From Hevea brasiliensis (taxonomy: Eukaryota > Streptophyta > Magnoliopsida > Malpighiales > Euphorbiaceae): a DNA stretch of 64,000 bases. Of the stretch, positions 21,729 through 35,137 are shown one piece after another. The notes beneath the pieces were generated by a model. The model had not been told where the DNA came from, made no database searches, and saw only the letters and a program-made list of their open reading frames with translations. The DNA is taken from the NCBI RefSeq assembly GCF_030052815.1, contig NC_079509.1, positions 42,216,750-42,280,749 of the forward strand, in the 5' to 3' direction. Every line of letters begins with the position of its first letter. Position 1 is the first letter of the stretch. The position numbers and the translations under genes were made by a program.

Positions 21729-24700
21729 TTACGCGTTGAATAAATAAGGGTACTTGCTACGCATGTCCCGCTCTGACTCCCAGGTGCACTCTTCCACTGA
21801 CTGGCTCCTCCACAAAACCTTAACCATAGGTATCTGTTTTGATCTTAGCTGCCTCACTTGGTAGTCCACTATGGCTATAGGTTGCTCCTCAAACATCAAG
21901 TCTTCCTTCAGCTCTATTATATCCGGCTGTAACACATGAGAAGGATCAGGTATGTATTTTCTGAGCATGGAGATGTGAAATACCAGATGAACATGAGAAA
22001 GGTTGGTGGGTAACTCCAACCGATAGGCAAATGCTCCAACTCTATCAGTAACCTCAAAAGGTCCAATATACTGAGGTGCCAACTTGCTCTTCTTTCCAAA
22101 TCTCATGACTCCCTTAATCGGAGAAACCTTCAGGAATACGTAATCGCCTACTGCAAACTCTACATCTCTTCATTTGGGATCTGCATAACTCTTCTGCCTA
22201 CTGAAAGTTGTTTTCAATCGTTCCGTGATTAAAAAAAAATCATCTTTCAAGTGTACTACACTAGGTCTATATTATGCACCTTCGCTTCTCCCATTTCCGT
22301 CCAACACAGAGGAGACCTACACTTTCTGCCATATAGCGCCTCATAAGGTGCCATCCCTATGCTGGAATGATAACTATTGTTGTAGGTAAACTCCACCATG
22401 GGTAGCTGGTTATCCCATTGATCTCCAAAATCCAGAACACACATGAGAAGCATGTCTTTCAGTGTTTGGATTGTCCTTTTGGATTGCTCATCTGTCTGAG
22501 GGTAGAAGGCAGTACTAAAGTTTAATTGCATGCCAAGTGCCTCTTGCAGCATTTTCCAAAACCTAAAAGTGAACTGGGGCTCTCTGTCAGATATTATGGA
22601 AGTAGAAACTCCATGAAATCTTACTATTTCTCAAATATAGAGTCGGGCGTACTGTGCAATAGAATATGTTGTTTTCACAGGCAAGAAATGGGTTGATTTA
22701 GTCAGACGATTTATAATTACCCATATCGAATCATATCCCCGCGTGGTACGAGGCAATCCAGTTATAAAATCCATAGTGATCATTTTCCACTTCCATTCTG
22801 CGATAGGGAGCTCTTGCAGCTTCCCTGATGGCCTCTGGTGTTCAAACTTCACCTTCTGACAAGTCAAGCACTTGGACACAAAGTCTGCTATATCTCTCTT
22901 CATGCCATTCCACCAGTAGCTATCTTTCACATCATGGTACATCTTGGTGGAGCCTGAATGGACATTGTACAGTGTATAGTGTGCTTCTCGCATGATTTCA
23001 TTTCTGAGATTGTCCACATTGGGCACACATATCCTGGAACCTTACATAAGGGCGCTATCATTGGCAAATCCAAACTCACCACCTTCACCCTGATGTACTG
23101 TTTCTATGATCTTCATCAATTGCTGGTCTCTGTGCTGGGAAACTCTAACTCTGTCTCACAGGTCTGGTCTCACTGAAAAATGGGCTAATAATACCTTCTC
23201 ATCTGAAAGATCTAAGATTAGACTTTGATCCATCAACTCATGTACTTTCTGAATCAACGGTCTCTTCTTCACTAATATGTGCGCCAAGCTGCCAGAAGAT
23301 TTTCTGCTCAAAGCATCTGCTACTACATTGGCCTTCCTAGGGTGGTACTAGATGGTACAATCATAGTCATTCAGAAGCTCCATCCATCTCCTCTGTCTCA
23401 AGTTTAAATCCCTCTATTGAAAGATGTACTTCAAACTCTTGTGGTCAGTGTATATCTCGCACACTTCACCATACAGGTAGTGTCTCCAGATCTTTAGTGC
23501 AAAGACTACAGCCACCATTTCTAAATCATGAGTGGGGTAGTTCTGCTCATGCCTCTTTAGCTGCCTTGAAGCATAAACCACTACTTTTCCATTCTACATC
23601 AAAACACACCCTAAGCCAACTTTGGAGGCATCACAGTACACGGTCTATCCTTCACCACTCATCGGTAATGTCAACACAGGGGCGGTAGTTAGACATTCCT
23701 TAAGCTTCTGGAAGCTCTCCTTACAATCATCTGTAAAAATGAACGGAACATTCTTCTGAGTTAACTTAGTTAGGGGAGCTACTATCCTGGAGAAATCCTG
23801 TACAAAACGTCTATAGTAGCCAGCTAGGCCCAGAAAACTTCGCACCTCAGTGACTGTTGTAGGCCTAAGCTAATAAGTTACAGCCTCAATTTTCTTGGGA
23901 TCCACTTGAATGCCTTTACTAGAAACCATGTGTCCCAAGAATGAGATGCTTTCTAGCCAAAATTCACATTTTAAAAATTTGGCATATAGCTGGTGCTCCC
24001 TCAAAGTCTGCAACACCATCCTCAAATGTCACACATGTTCTTCCTCGGTCCGAGAGTATACCAAAATGTCATCTATGAATACGATGACAAAATGGTCCAG
24101 GAATGGCTTGAACACCCTGTTTATCAAGTCCATGAAGGCCGCTGGTGCATTAGTGAGTCCAAAAGACATCACCAAGAACTCATAATGACCATATCTTGTC
24201 CTGAATGCTATCTTGGACACATCCTCATTCCTTATTCTCAACTGATGGTAGCCTGATCATAGGTCTATTTTGGAAAAGAATCTAGCCCCTTGGAGCTGAT
24301 CAAACATATCATCGATCTGAGGAAGTGGATACTTGTTCTTCACAGTCACCTTGTTCAGCTGTCTATAATCAATACACAACTTAAAGGACCCATTTTTCTT
24401 TCTCACAAATAGAACAGGAGCATCCTAGGGTGAAGTGCTTGGACGTATGAAACCCTTGTCCAAAAGCTCCTGTAGTTGCTCCTTTAGCTCTTTTAATTTT
24501 GCTGGTGCCATCCTGTAAAGCGGCATTGATATGGGGTTTGTACCTGGCATAACATCAATGCAGAACTCTATTTCCCTTCCTAGTGGCAATCCTAGAAGCT
24601 CCTCAGGGAAGACATCCATAAATTCTTTGACAAAAGGAACATTTTTAATGTTAACACCTTCTACAAATGTATCTCTCACTAATGCCAAATACCCTTGACA

Positions 24701-25165
24701 TCCACGCCTCAACATTTTTCTAGCGCTAATTGCTGACACCAAGTTATATGGAGCCACGCTCCTACCACCATCAAAGCTAAACTCTTCTACACCAGGTATA
24801 TGAAAGTACACCCTTTTGTTCCTGCAGTCTAAAGTGGCATAATGAGTTGCTAACCAATCCATTCCCAAAATTACATCGAAATCCATTATTGGTATAGGAA
24901 CCAAGTCTGCTGAGAGGATCCTTCCGTCCACTACTACTGGGCTACTCGGAAAAATCATATCCACATCTATGTTGTCACTAAGTGGGGTAGCTACAGACAA
25001 GGAGCATTCTAAAGTTATAGGGTTCCTACTCAATCTCATGGCAAAAACTGGGGAGACAAATGAGTGCGTAGCACCCGGATCTATCAAAACACGAGCCTCA
25101 TAGGAACAAACTAGAAGAATACCTGCCACAACTGCATTGGAAGCCTGAGCATCCTGGTGGGTCAA
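21729..25165 (-). pseudogene. Gypsy pol pseudogene (PR-RT-RH-IN-chromodomain)
   Basis: On the minus strand one frame runs from 25165 to 22256, interrupted only by stops, and then shifts once before the last block (22106-21729). Protease: VLIDPGATHSFVS, where DPGATHSF stands for the usual [30 protein letters not shown], then FIDDILVYS near 24070. RNase H: VYCDASKVGLGCVL and TDHKSLKYI. Integrase: HSGSTKMYHDVKDSYWW with CLTCQKVK, MDFITGLP, SDREPQF and a PQTDEQSKRTIQ block. The C-terminal TWESERDMRSKYPYLF end looks like a chromodomain. Every stop I checked (24425, 24029, 23645, 22631, 22256) is TAG or TGA. The integrase Glu expected in the PQTDGQSERT motif reads Lys (22478-22480). Confidence 0.88.
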
Positions 25166-26478
25166 GGTAAAAACCCAAGCTTGACCGCTACCCTACATTG
25201 CAAAATCCTGAAATTGACTTCTACCTCCTGACCTGCCTCCAAATCCACGTCCTCCTTGTCCTTGGCCCTATTGGCCACTAAACTGACTGCCTGCCATGCT
25301 GGAAGCACCAGGATACAATTGACGAGGAATATTTGCAACAGAACCCTGTGACCCCATCTGTGGCTCACTGAACACTGGACATTCTTTAGCAAAATGACCC
25401 TACTGGCTACACTGGAAACATACTCCTAAATCCATCATACAAGGTCCTAAATGTCCTCTTCCACACTATGTGTAAGGTGCCAAGGAGGATCCTGAACCAG
25501 ACCCAGAACTGCTGTAACATGAACTATGACCACTGCTGGATCCATACCCTGGTCTGAATCCTTGAGATTTGTGTTTAAAACCACCCTTCTTGTTGCTTCT
25601 ATCTCTTCTTCTGTAATGACTTTGGCTGCCACTATCCGTGGTACCCGTGTAGGGAACACCTAAAGAACCCTCTGTTCTATTCTTCTTTGTCCTTCCACTG
25701 TCATCTCCTGTATAGCTGATTTCAATCTATCGGGCTCGATCAACTACCACATCAAAAGACTGATCAGACATCATGGCCAGGTTTGCATACCTCTTGTCCA
25801 GCCCTTTTAGGAACCTTTTTACCTTTATACTTTCTGTAGCCACTATTGTAGGGGCATACTTGCTCAGTTCCAAAAATTTTGTAGCATATTCATCTACGGA
25901 TCTGTCATTTTGCCTTAAGGCCTCAAAGGCCTACTACTTTTGATCTCTGAAGCTTTCTGGCACAAACTTGTTGATGAACAGTTCCACAAATTGGGTCCAA
26001 GATAGTCCCTCAATACGAGGTAGTACGTAGTCTGTCATCCACTATCTTGGCACTGGCCCCAATACATGCTGCACACACTCTATAAGCCTTTTATCAGTCA
26101 ACTGCAATTCCATCCCTGCCTATTTGCAGGAGTCCAAAAACTGATAGGCATCATCTGACACATCATAAGTACCAAGCACCAACTTCTTAAAATTTATTAT
26201 TTGTTTGTAAGGTTCCCCTCTTGGTGCGATGGAAGGTGGACTATATACTGTGCCATCATATCAATGGTTCTTTGCAATCCGGCTAAGGTAGCCGCCATTG
26301 GGTCCATGGGACCCTGGGCCATAAAAGACTGTTCCTGAACTGGTGGCGGTTGCTGTTCTACTTGAGCAGCTCTGGGTTTCCTACCCCGCCTCCTCGGGGC
26401 AGGCGCCTCATCCTATGCTGACACCTCGTTTGGCACATCCCGTTCTGGTGTAGTGGTAACTCTTCTACTTCTACACAT
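25166..26478 (-). pseudogene. Gypsy gag pseudogene
   Basis: The probable start is ATG at 26478 (complement), followed by a short basic N-terminus (MCRSRRVTT), a proline- and glutamine-rich stretch and gag capsid-like words (FVELFINKFVPESFRDQK-like, then RQNDRSVDEYATKFLELS and a CCHC knuckle CFQCSQ*GHFAKEC at about 25381-25424). The frame is broken by several stops and at least one frameshift relative to pol. The knuckle itself carries a stop between its second Cys and His. It encoded the nucleic-acid-packaging protein of the element. Confidence 0.75.
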
Positions 26479-26690
26479 TTTCCTAAAATTTAGCAGCATT
26501 AGCCCACAAAAATTCAAAACGGCATGTTACACAGCTCTATAGACTCATATTTATATAAAATTATATAAAGTAGAAACTAGAAGCAAATATGATAATGCAA
26601 GACGAATGTGGACCCTATTCTCCATATGTGACTCCTATTAGACTCTTCTCAAAACTTTAGACATAATTTCCCTATGAATCTGGAGCCTAA

Positions 26691-26702
26691 GCTCTGATAC
26701 CA
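26691..26702 (-). promoter_or_regulatory. Primer binding site of the Gypsy element
   Basis: The complement is TGGTATCAGAGC, four bases from the LTR end at 26707. It is the same tRNA-iMet type as the Copia elements here. Confidence 0.88.
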
Positions 26703-26706
26703 CATT

Positions 26707-29403
26707 TGTCACGACCCAACCTATGGGCTGAACCGACACTAGGACTTGGGCCAGCCTAAAGCCTCCAAGGCTCGTAGTAAGCCTAACTATTCCTCAACCT
26801 AATTCTAAGGCCCATTTGGGATTTCAAGAATTCAACCGGACAAAGTCCGGCCACAAAATGGACCATTCAACGGGGAGTTTTTGACTCGCCCAACCTGTAA
26901 ACACAATATATAATAAATTAGGGAGCTTAGCTCATCCCCCATATAATTAAAATGCCATAACTCGAATGGGAGCTCAGCTCCCTCATTCAATACCATCATG
27001 CATACAGTTAATAATTTTACAGGTCTAACATAACTTTTATAATATAAGCTTAAAATAAAAATAAGTACTTCTAGCACATGCGAAGTCTAAAATTTAACGC
27101 AATTGTACAAAATATATTAAATACTATTAATGGACCTGCGAAGAAGAAGAGCAGGTTAGCTACAACAAATAATCCTCTTGTAGCTTGGAAAAATAGATGA
27201 ACAGGAGTGAGCGTTTGACTCAGAGAGTAAAATACCAATTTTAACCACAATTTTTATAGCCATCTAAAGCTAATGCATCATGTGGAGTGAAATGCAACAT
27301 CGTCATAATTTTCATACAATTCATATTATAACAGCAAAAAGGTAAATTTGGAGCACTCACACACCCAACACTGTCAAGCAATACATATATGGGAGCTGAT
27401 CCCCTATACAGCCCTCTTAATCCTACCTCTACCAGTGAGTGTCTCTTAACCCAGACTTTTGCTTAATAAACCAAATGCGGGGCCCCAGCGAGTGTTTCTC
27501 AAGCCGTGTCTACCCCGACTTATCCATAAAGGACCAGGTCCCAGCGAGTGTCTCTCAAGCCGTGTCTACCCATCCTGTCCATATCTAATACCATACCACA
27601 CGCACGCCAACGCACACACACTGCTCCAAATTACCACAAACAATATCTATAACACTTGATCAATTTAGAATGCAATAAAAATCATGCCTAGTATTTAACT
27701 ACATAGATATATATTTATAAGGATGCATGGGCATGCTTAAACATATAATAATATCGAAATTACAATTAAAATTAATATTTTACTCACAGACTTAACTGAA
27801 GTCACTGCGGCGGCTGGGAGGAGGAGAAAGGCTGTCCTGGCTCACCTGATAATTTCATAGCAATTATTTAATATATTTGACTCGATACAAGCTTGGAAAA
27901 GACCAAAGACACCCTAGATCATGTCGAAAATTCGGCAGAGTCTCTCCTATACCTAGGACTTACCCAACCTGTAAAAGGGTTCAAAATACACTTCTATATC
28001 CACAAATCACACATGAACAACTCAATCACATCACATGGCCCCTCCTGAGCCCATCCAAACAATCAACAATCACAATATTAAAAATTACAATTTAGTCTTT
28101 ATAATTAATGCCTTTTACAAAAACTACCTAGTGAGCTCTAAAAATTCTAAAATTTTGCCCCGTGGTCCTTAGCAATATTACTAAGCTAATGCAAAAGGAA
28201 TTATAATTTTCTAAGCTATCACGAATATTTTGTAAATTTTTAATCTAATTCAAGCACTAGATAATTAAGAAAAGTAAGGTTCGGGTTTACCTATACCGAT
28301 TCTGACCTGGGGAACGCGTTCGGGACATCTGACAATGGTGGGGTAGCCAAAATCTCAACCCAATTCTGAGACTTCTTTGGTAGCCTATCTGCCCAGCCTG
28401 AAATTCACAGACCCGGGCAACCGTTGAATTTTCGTGAATTGAGGGTACCTACACGAAGCCCATAACACGGGGGTTAGTACATAATTTTTATGAAATTTTC
28501 TAAGCTCATTTAGTACTCAGAAAAATACTACAAAGTTTCATGGGACCCATCGAAAAATGGTATCGAAAAATTTTGAAATTGGTATTTCCACGAAGCTCTC
28601 TCCGAGGGGAGCACTCCGGTACTTTTGGTTTTCTTGTGGGGTTCATGGTTTGCGAGAAATTTAACCCAAAAGTCGAAATGGGCTAAAACTTTTTCGGATA
28701 AAAATTGAGCAAACCGCTTAATGGATTTTGGTGTTCTTGGTGTCTTTGGAAAGCTTTCGAGGTGTAGATGGGTTTTGGCACAAGACCCAGTCCAATCGGT
28801 GGCCGGATTGGCCAGATTTTGGCTGGGAAGGCGAAACTGTGAACATGCACTGGGTGGGTTTCGCGCAATGTTTTCGGCAGCCTAGAGGCTTGCCGGTGGC
28901 AAGGGAGGGGCGGGGGAGGTGCGCCAACGACCTGGGGAGGCTGGGCCGGCGGCTAGTCGGCGAGGGCTTGAGGGAGGAGGGAGAAAATGAGGAGAGAAGG
29001 GGAGAGGTCGAGAGGCACGGGGGAAGGGGAAGGGGAAGGGGAAGGGAAAAAGGAAAGGGCCAGTCCGATTTGACCGGTCTGACCCGGCCCAGTTCGATTC
29101 GATCTGTTCGATTCAGGATATAAAAATTTGAATTTTTACTCTGCATTGGGACCGACAATGAGACCCAAAAATTCCGAAAAAATTCTAAAAAACTCACAAA
29201 AATTCGCAGAGTCTAAATATATTTTTAGTTTTGCCACGTGGTCTTTAAATTAATTTTTAAAAATCATCAAAGTTTTATATTTTCAGAAAATTGAACCCAA
29301 TTTCTAAAATCTGAAAAATTTTAAATAATTTTTTAAAATTTAAATAAAATAAAATATTAATATCTATCCATAAAATAATTAATTTAAAAATTAGGGTGTT
29401 ATA
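26707..29403 (-). repeat. 5' LTR of the Gypsy element (intact length)
   Basis: Minus strand start TATAACACCC (TG changed to TA) and end GGTTGGGTCGTGACA. It carries imperfect short repeats of a GGTAGACACGGCTTGAGAGA-type unit at about 27415-27590. GA-rich and G-rich blocks at 28960-29060 produce long open frames on both strands that have no homology I recognise and are not called as genes. Confidence 0.9.
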
Positions 29404-32098
29404 TTATCTATCTTCAATAAAGTTTCCTAATCCCATAAAATTATAATCAAAGTCAAATAAACTTTTTAGCTCTCCCATGCCAGTAATTATACCCATTTAA
29501 TAGAAACAGTCCCTTGAACCATTTTTCCCTCACAATTCCACTATTCATCTTCTTCAACTTTCCATTTTCTCTCAAAGAAACTCAACATCTCCACAACCAA
29601 AGCTATACACAATCAATATATCTCCTTCTAATGCCACTAAAATCATAAAACCCATTGCCATTTTCCCTTCCTTCTCTCTTTCCCTCTTTCTTCGACGTGT
29701 TCTTCCTTTTCACTGCATGTTTTTAATGCTCGGCCATCACCACACCACTGACAATTGGTCCACCGCCATTCAAGATTCCCAATCGTCGACAAGCCTTGCC
29801 ATCAGTGCAAAGATCTGAAGGCCTACTCCGCACAACACAACGCTATTTGCACACTCCTTTGACCATACAATGTTATTCTAGTATTCTTCTACTTCAATCT
29901 TCTTGTTTCATGGTTTCTTTAACCATTTCTTGGCTCTAATAGCCATTTCTTTGCAAAATAGTAATGGATCTTATTTGGGCATTGTTAATTTTTTAAGAAT
30001 TTGAGGAAATTTGGAAGAAATTGTAGGTATCTTTAAATCTTAACATTCTTGAATAAATTTGATACCTTTTGGTGTTTTGAGCTTAATTGTGCATTTGGGA
30101 AGTGTTAGGTAACCTATTGATATTTGTGATTGCACTTAGATTTGCTATGAAAAACATCTTCGACCTCTTTTAGTATGGCACCTGTTAAGGTACCACTGTG
30201 ACTCTTACTATGGCACCTAGTATGGCACTTAGCACGGCACCTGTGCTACAACACCAACTACCAATACTAGTGTGACCCCTCTTTTAGTCATATCTCCTCT
30301 AAGCACTTTTGTACCAGGCTTTAACTCTTCTTCTACATTAAAGGTCTTTGCACCACTAAGTTTTTGGATGTCCAACATCAACCCTTTCTTTATAGTAGCC
30401 AGAGGTAGTTCTTTTTACTGAACCTATACCTAAACCTGCACTACACCTAGGTTGAATTGTGTCATTTTAATGCATATTGTGCTTCTTTGTGTGCTATAAG
30501 TTGTGTGTTTGTTACTTTTTAGAAGATTGGCCTTAATACTTGATTAGCCAATTTTTTGTACCCTCCCAATGCAATGGAGACTATCAAAATTTTTTTCCCA
30601 ACCAAGTGCTTTTGCTATTTTTATAGGTGCTTCTCCTTTAGTATTTCTGCACATGCTGGCCTTTATCTTTCTTTGCAAAACCTTTACATGGAGAATGTGA
30701 TTGTTGGTCCCTTGGCACTTTTCATCAGGTGTCGATACCACCTTTCTCCTTCAAAAATACTGGGGAATTGTCATCTAGCCTTGTTTCAGAGCTACCAATT
30801 GACTCCAAGCTTTCTCTAAGGATTTTCTGCATTCTGAAATCATCAAATTTCGATGTAATGAATTTAGCATACATTTGAACACTTAGGTACTTGTTCAACA
30901 ATAAGCCATGTTTTGGCATTCTAATTTATGAATGATAGTGGCCATGAGCCCTACTTGCTACATTAGCCTTTTGTTTGGGTGCATATGAATGCTTTAAAAT
31001 GTTAGTCATTGTATTAGCTTTGTCTATTTCACTTCTATAGGGATCTTAAGAAAAGCCATAGGGTCGGCATTAGCTATTTTACGCTTAGTGTTATCTCATC
31101 GATGGCTTTGGATTTGCGGAATCGCATCATTAATACTACTACCTAAAGAACTGGAGCAATTGAAACAATTATATGTGGAACCTGGACTATGGGATCACTA
31201 ATTCCTCTGATAATGTGATTGCCTCCTGAACCTAGAGTCACCAGGAAAGTTAATGGTACCACTAGAACAGGAGCTATATGTATACCACTATCTAAGGGAC
31301 TGGTGCAACTGTCTGGAGAATCTACATAGCAGATGTAGTAGTTTCTTTAAAGTTGCTACCCCCTAAGCTTAACATCACCTAGGGTGTCTACACTTGTTGA
31401 GGAACTAGTACCAACTGAGGACCTATAATTGCCTCTACATCACAAATACTAAGGTGAGTTGCTAGGTTAGTGCTACTAAAAACTTAGGTAGGAACAATGG
31501 TCCTACCATTGGGACGGCTAGTTTGCATTGATGCTATTGATTGTTTAGCCACTAGTTTTTCCCTCATGTGAGATGGTTGATACATTTATTCACTTTGAGC
31601 TCGGTTTCCATCATTACTGCCCTAGGAAGTTCATGTCAAAGGTTGCCCATTGAGCTCCCTAGCATTCCTTGATACAAAATCAAACTCCTCTAGCCTAAGG
31701 ACTTGGCCATTATAAGGTAATTAAAAAAAATCTAAAATTTTCAACCAACGACTAAATTCGTGCATTAATTTAGTTAAAAGTTGTATCCATCTACCTTTTT
31801 ATGCCTTTTTCCAAGACATTAGCAATGGTTAATGCAAAACTCCTTCCATTAACAAAAATAGAAACCAACCCACCTTGTCCTTGGGTTGGAGCATTAAACA
31901 AGGTATGTACAGTCTTTATAACATCTGATTGTACACTTCTTCTTCATGAGTAGCTAGCTTCTTTTCAAAATGTTCCACCATGAGGGGAACTTGAATGTTC
32001 GGACCAATTGAGTTCCCTTCGTGTTCCAAGACCCAGTAGTTTTTTTACTTTTGGATTTTGAAGACATGGTGTTGCCTGCAAAAACAATGTTGTTGAAT

Positions 32099-32290
32099 GT
32101 TGAAATGAGACCTTGGTCTTATTAGGCATGCAAAAATTTGTTTGCAATTTTTTGTTAAGAACCATGGCAATTTGTGTTGAAATAAGACCTTGGTCCCACT
32201 AAACATGCTAAAAATTGTTTGTAATTTTTGGTTAAGAATAGTGGCAATTTGTGTTGAAATGAGACCTTGGTCTCACTAGGCATGCAAAAA
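32099..32290 (+). repeat. 77-bp tandem repeat, about 2.5 copies
   Basis: GTTGAAATRAGACCTTGGTC starts at 32099, 32176 and 32253, an exact 77-bp spacing. Each unit continues with an ACTARRCATGC word and an AATTTTTKGTTAAGAA word. The third unit is cut short after CATGCAAAAAATT. Confidence 0.9.
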
Positions 32291-32911
32291 ATTATTTCCT
32301 TAAAAAACAATTTCGGCTAGCTAATAGCTTAGGAAAGTGCGGGCATACCAGATACTGAGTATATCGGTTATTTACTTTTTAAATTCTATCAAACGGTTGT
32401 AGGAACTTGTCTAAACTGAATGTAATTTCATCAAAATCTCATAATAAATTAGACAAAGAACTGAAGAGAATTCGTATTGATTACTTGAAAATTGAGTACA
32501 ATGCTTTGAAATCGAGTACAAAGCTTGGAAATCAAATGCAAAGCTTGAAAAATTAAATAACATAAAATAAAGATAGATAAACTGTTGAAGTCTGTTGTTG
32601 GATTGATTAGTTGATTGGTTGATTGGTTGGGTGGGTCCCTTCCTATAGCACTGCAGAAGCTATTTATAGTTGCACTTGCTTGACTTTGTAAGACTTCGAT
32701 ACGTGCTCTACTTCACATCTTGCATGCACGACAGTTGCTATCCACTACTAGTAACTGCTTGTAACTTCCGTAAAAATTAATTTTTATCATATATCATGTT
32801 TGTGTATTGTAATTTTAGGGATTTCAATATTATCATGTGAAACCCATAAATTGACATATAATAAAAATTAATTTTTAATAGGCCACATTAACTTTCTAAA
32901 CAATGATTGCC

Positions 32912-33159
32912 TAAAAGTGTGTTTAGTAGAATGTTAAAAAATTAAGAGTTAAATATTACTTTTATAAGTTTTAAACTTTAAAGAGAGAATTTATTAACCT
33001 AGACCCATAAGGGTAACATTTAACTCCTTAATAAGGTATAAATTTAATAAAGTAAAAAATTAGCCTAGTCTTTTTAAGTATTTAAACAATATTAATAAGG
33101 GGTTAAAATTTACAAAAATAATAATTATCCCTTACTAACCTCATACCAAACAACCCCTA
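32912..33159. mobile_element. Small hAT-like MITE (probable)
   Basis: The left end TAAAAGTGTGTTTAGTAG pairs with the reverse complement of the right end, TAGGGGTTGTTTGGTATG. About 248 bp, AT-rich, no coding. I could not find a clean 8-bp duplication, so the boundaries may be off by a few bases or the site has decayed. Confidence 0.5.
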
Positions 33160-33385
33160 AGCATTAATAGTATTATATTACAATTCATCTAAGTGTGAAA
33201 AAAAAACCCCTTAAGTTCTAATTAATAAAAATATAAAATTACATAATTTTTTTTATAATTTTTTTAAAAATTTTTTCGAATCATTATTAGAAAAAAGTTT
33301 ATATTTTCAGTTTCCTCTATCGTTGAATATCATAGCCTTTTCTGAAAAATGAAATAAAGGATTTTTTTATAGTCCAAAGACTATT

Positions 33386-33391
<6 letters not shown>

Positions 33392-33453
<62 letters not shown>
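33392..33453. repeat. (AT)n microsatellite
   Basis: About 31 uninterrupted AT units. Confidence 0.95.
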
Positions 33454-33455
<2 letters not shown>

Positions 33456-35137
33456 ATATTGGGAAGTTGGATGAGTCTTGATTATACAATAAAAATAAGA
33501 TTTCTTTCTTTTTCACTCTTGATCTCAATTCGAGCAATCTCCCATTGAATAGAAAAAGTCTAATCCAAAATACTCAATTGACACAATGCTATCACCTACT
33601 AATCAATGATTTAATAAAAACAATTTGCAATCTTGCTTGACATTTTTTTTGGGGGGGCCCTTTTGCTTGAAGATTACCTTGCATTTTGTCCTAAAATGTA
33701 TAGTTGGGTAATAAGAATTAGGCACTAAAGATGCATTAATTGACAAGACAAATGAAGAAGTTAGCTCACCTAGCCACTAATGCCTTTCTTGTAGCAGTGA
33801 AAGGAACATTGAAGCTTGTTTGTATTTTAGAGGTTGTTGAAATAGACAAAATAAAATTCTCCCTTCCTTTCCACCACTTTAGTTTACCCATTTCCATCAT
33901 CGTAAATTGTTGCGGTTTGCAAGTTGGTTTCTCATTAACTTAATTTTCTTTTAAAATAAACATTTCTAAGTTGGTGAATTTTTTTTTATAATTTATTTAT
34001 TATATAAATAAATTTTAAATGTGTTTAAGTTGAAGAGTCAGAATGTCCGATAACACTTAACTGAAAAATAAAGGAAATAAGCTTTTCCTTACAAAAAAAA
34101 ATTCAATTTTTGATATATTATTAAAACCCCTTCATTTTTTTAATTAATATATAGTTAATTTCTCAATTTTAATTTTTAGCCATTAATCCATAAAATATAA
34201 AACTCTCATATTTGTATCTGTTTAGAATAAATTTAATTTATCTTCTTAAATCTTTATCTGTTAAAAACAAATTTGAAATTCTCTTTTAAACATTGAGCTA
34301 TTATTCTTCTCATTATTGGAGTCTTTCTTCCTTTGAAGGGGTTTTGTTTTATTTTTGATTTTTATAGTATTTAATAGATTTTTTGCCATTTCAAAATACA
34401 GTGTGAATTATGAACACCTTTTAATCGGAGATTTTAAATTTTTATGTATAGGTGATAATTCCTCCATTAAAATTTGATAGTTTAAATTATTTTACAGTCA
34501 TTAAGATAACAAGTTCTTAAAAAGGCAATGTTACTAAAAGATATTTTTTTTATCTAAAATAAAAAAAATCAATTAATAGTTAAAGGATTATTTTAAATTC
34601 TCCACGTTTAAATTTTTTCTCTTACAAGAAAATTATGATGCTTATGATTTTATTTTAAAAAACTTTTTATTGAATTTCAATCTCTATATTTTAAATTTAA
34701 GAATCTATTGTATATTTCACCACTAAGCACAATGTCAAATAATTTGTTTATATGTATGACATACTAAACTTATCTTTCAAAATTCTGACAGACAATTTCA
34801 ACTATTTTTTTTTTAAATGAAGAATACATTACAGCAATTTGGAGAATAATTTTATAGTTGTATTATTTCAAGAAAGTTTTTTAATTATTTTAAAGTAACT
34901 TCTTTTTATTGTACATATTTATATATTAAATTACAAACATATATGTAGACTTGTGTAAATTCAATTTGAATCTTTAAATTAAAATATTATCGATAAATTT
35001 ATATTATATTTATTTAATAATTTTTAATGATAATGAGGCATATGTGTCTCTCATTATAATATTAAAATATTAAGTGGTGTGCTATCACATTTCTCTATAA
35101 ATTTAATTAAAAATTAAATAGTTTTTTTATAACTTAA

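Larger units (their letters stand above)
20234..29403 (-). mobile_element. Ty3/Gypsy chromovirus-type retrotransposon, full-length but dead
   Basis: Read on the minus strand: 5' LTR 29403-26707, primer site TGGTATCAGAGC (complement of 26691-26702), gag, protease-RT-RNase H-integrase with a chromodomain-like C-terminus, purine tract AAGGGGGAAAGAA, then 3' LTR 21665-20234. The flanks ATATC (20229-20233) and TTATC (29404-29408) are a probable 5-bp duplication with one change. The coding part is littered with stops, and the 3' LTR has lost about 1.2 kb, so the copy is inactive. The solo LTR at 14053-17273 and the LTR at 41627-44201 belong to the same broad family. Confidence 0.92.

Noticed and set aside
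28718..29197. Long open frames on both strands (about 131 and 159 codons)
   Set aside because: GC/GA-rich low-complexity part of a Gypsy LTR. The other LTRs of the family do not keep the frames.
30130..32170. Possible protein-coding gene in the spacer before the glycosylase gene
   Set aside because: Only short frames with stops, no splice-supported exons and no recognisable domain.
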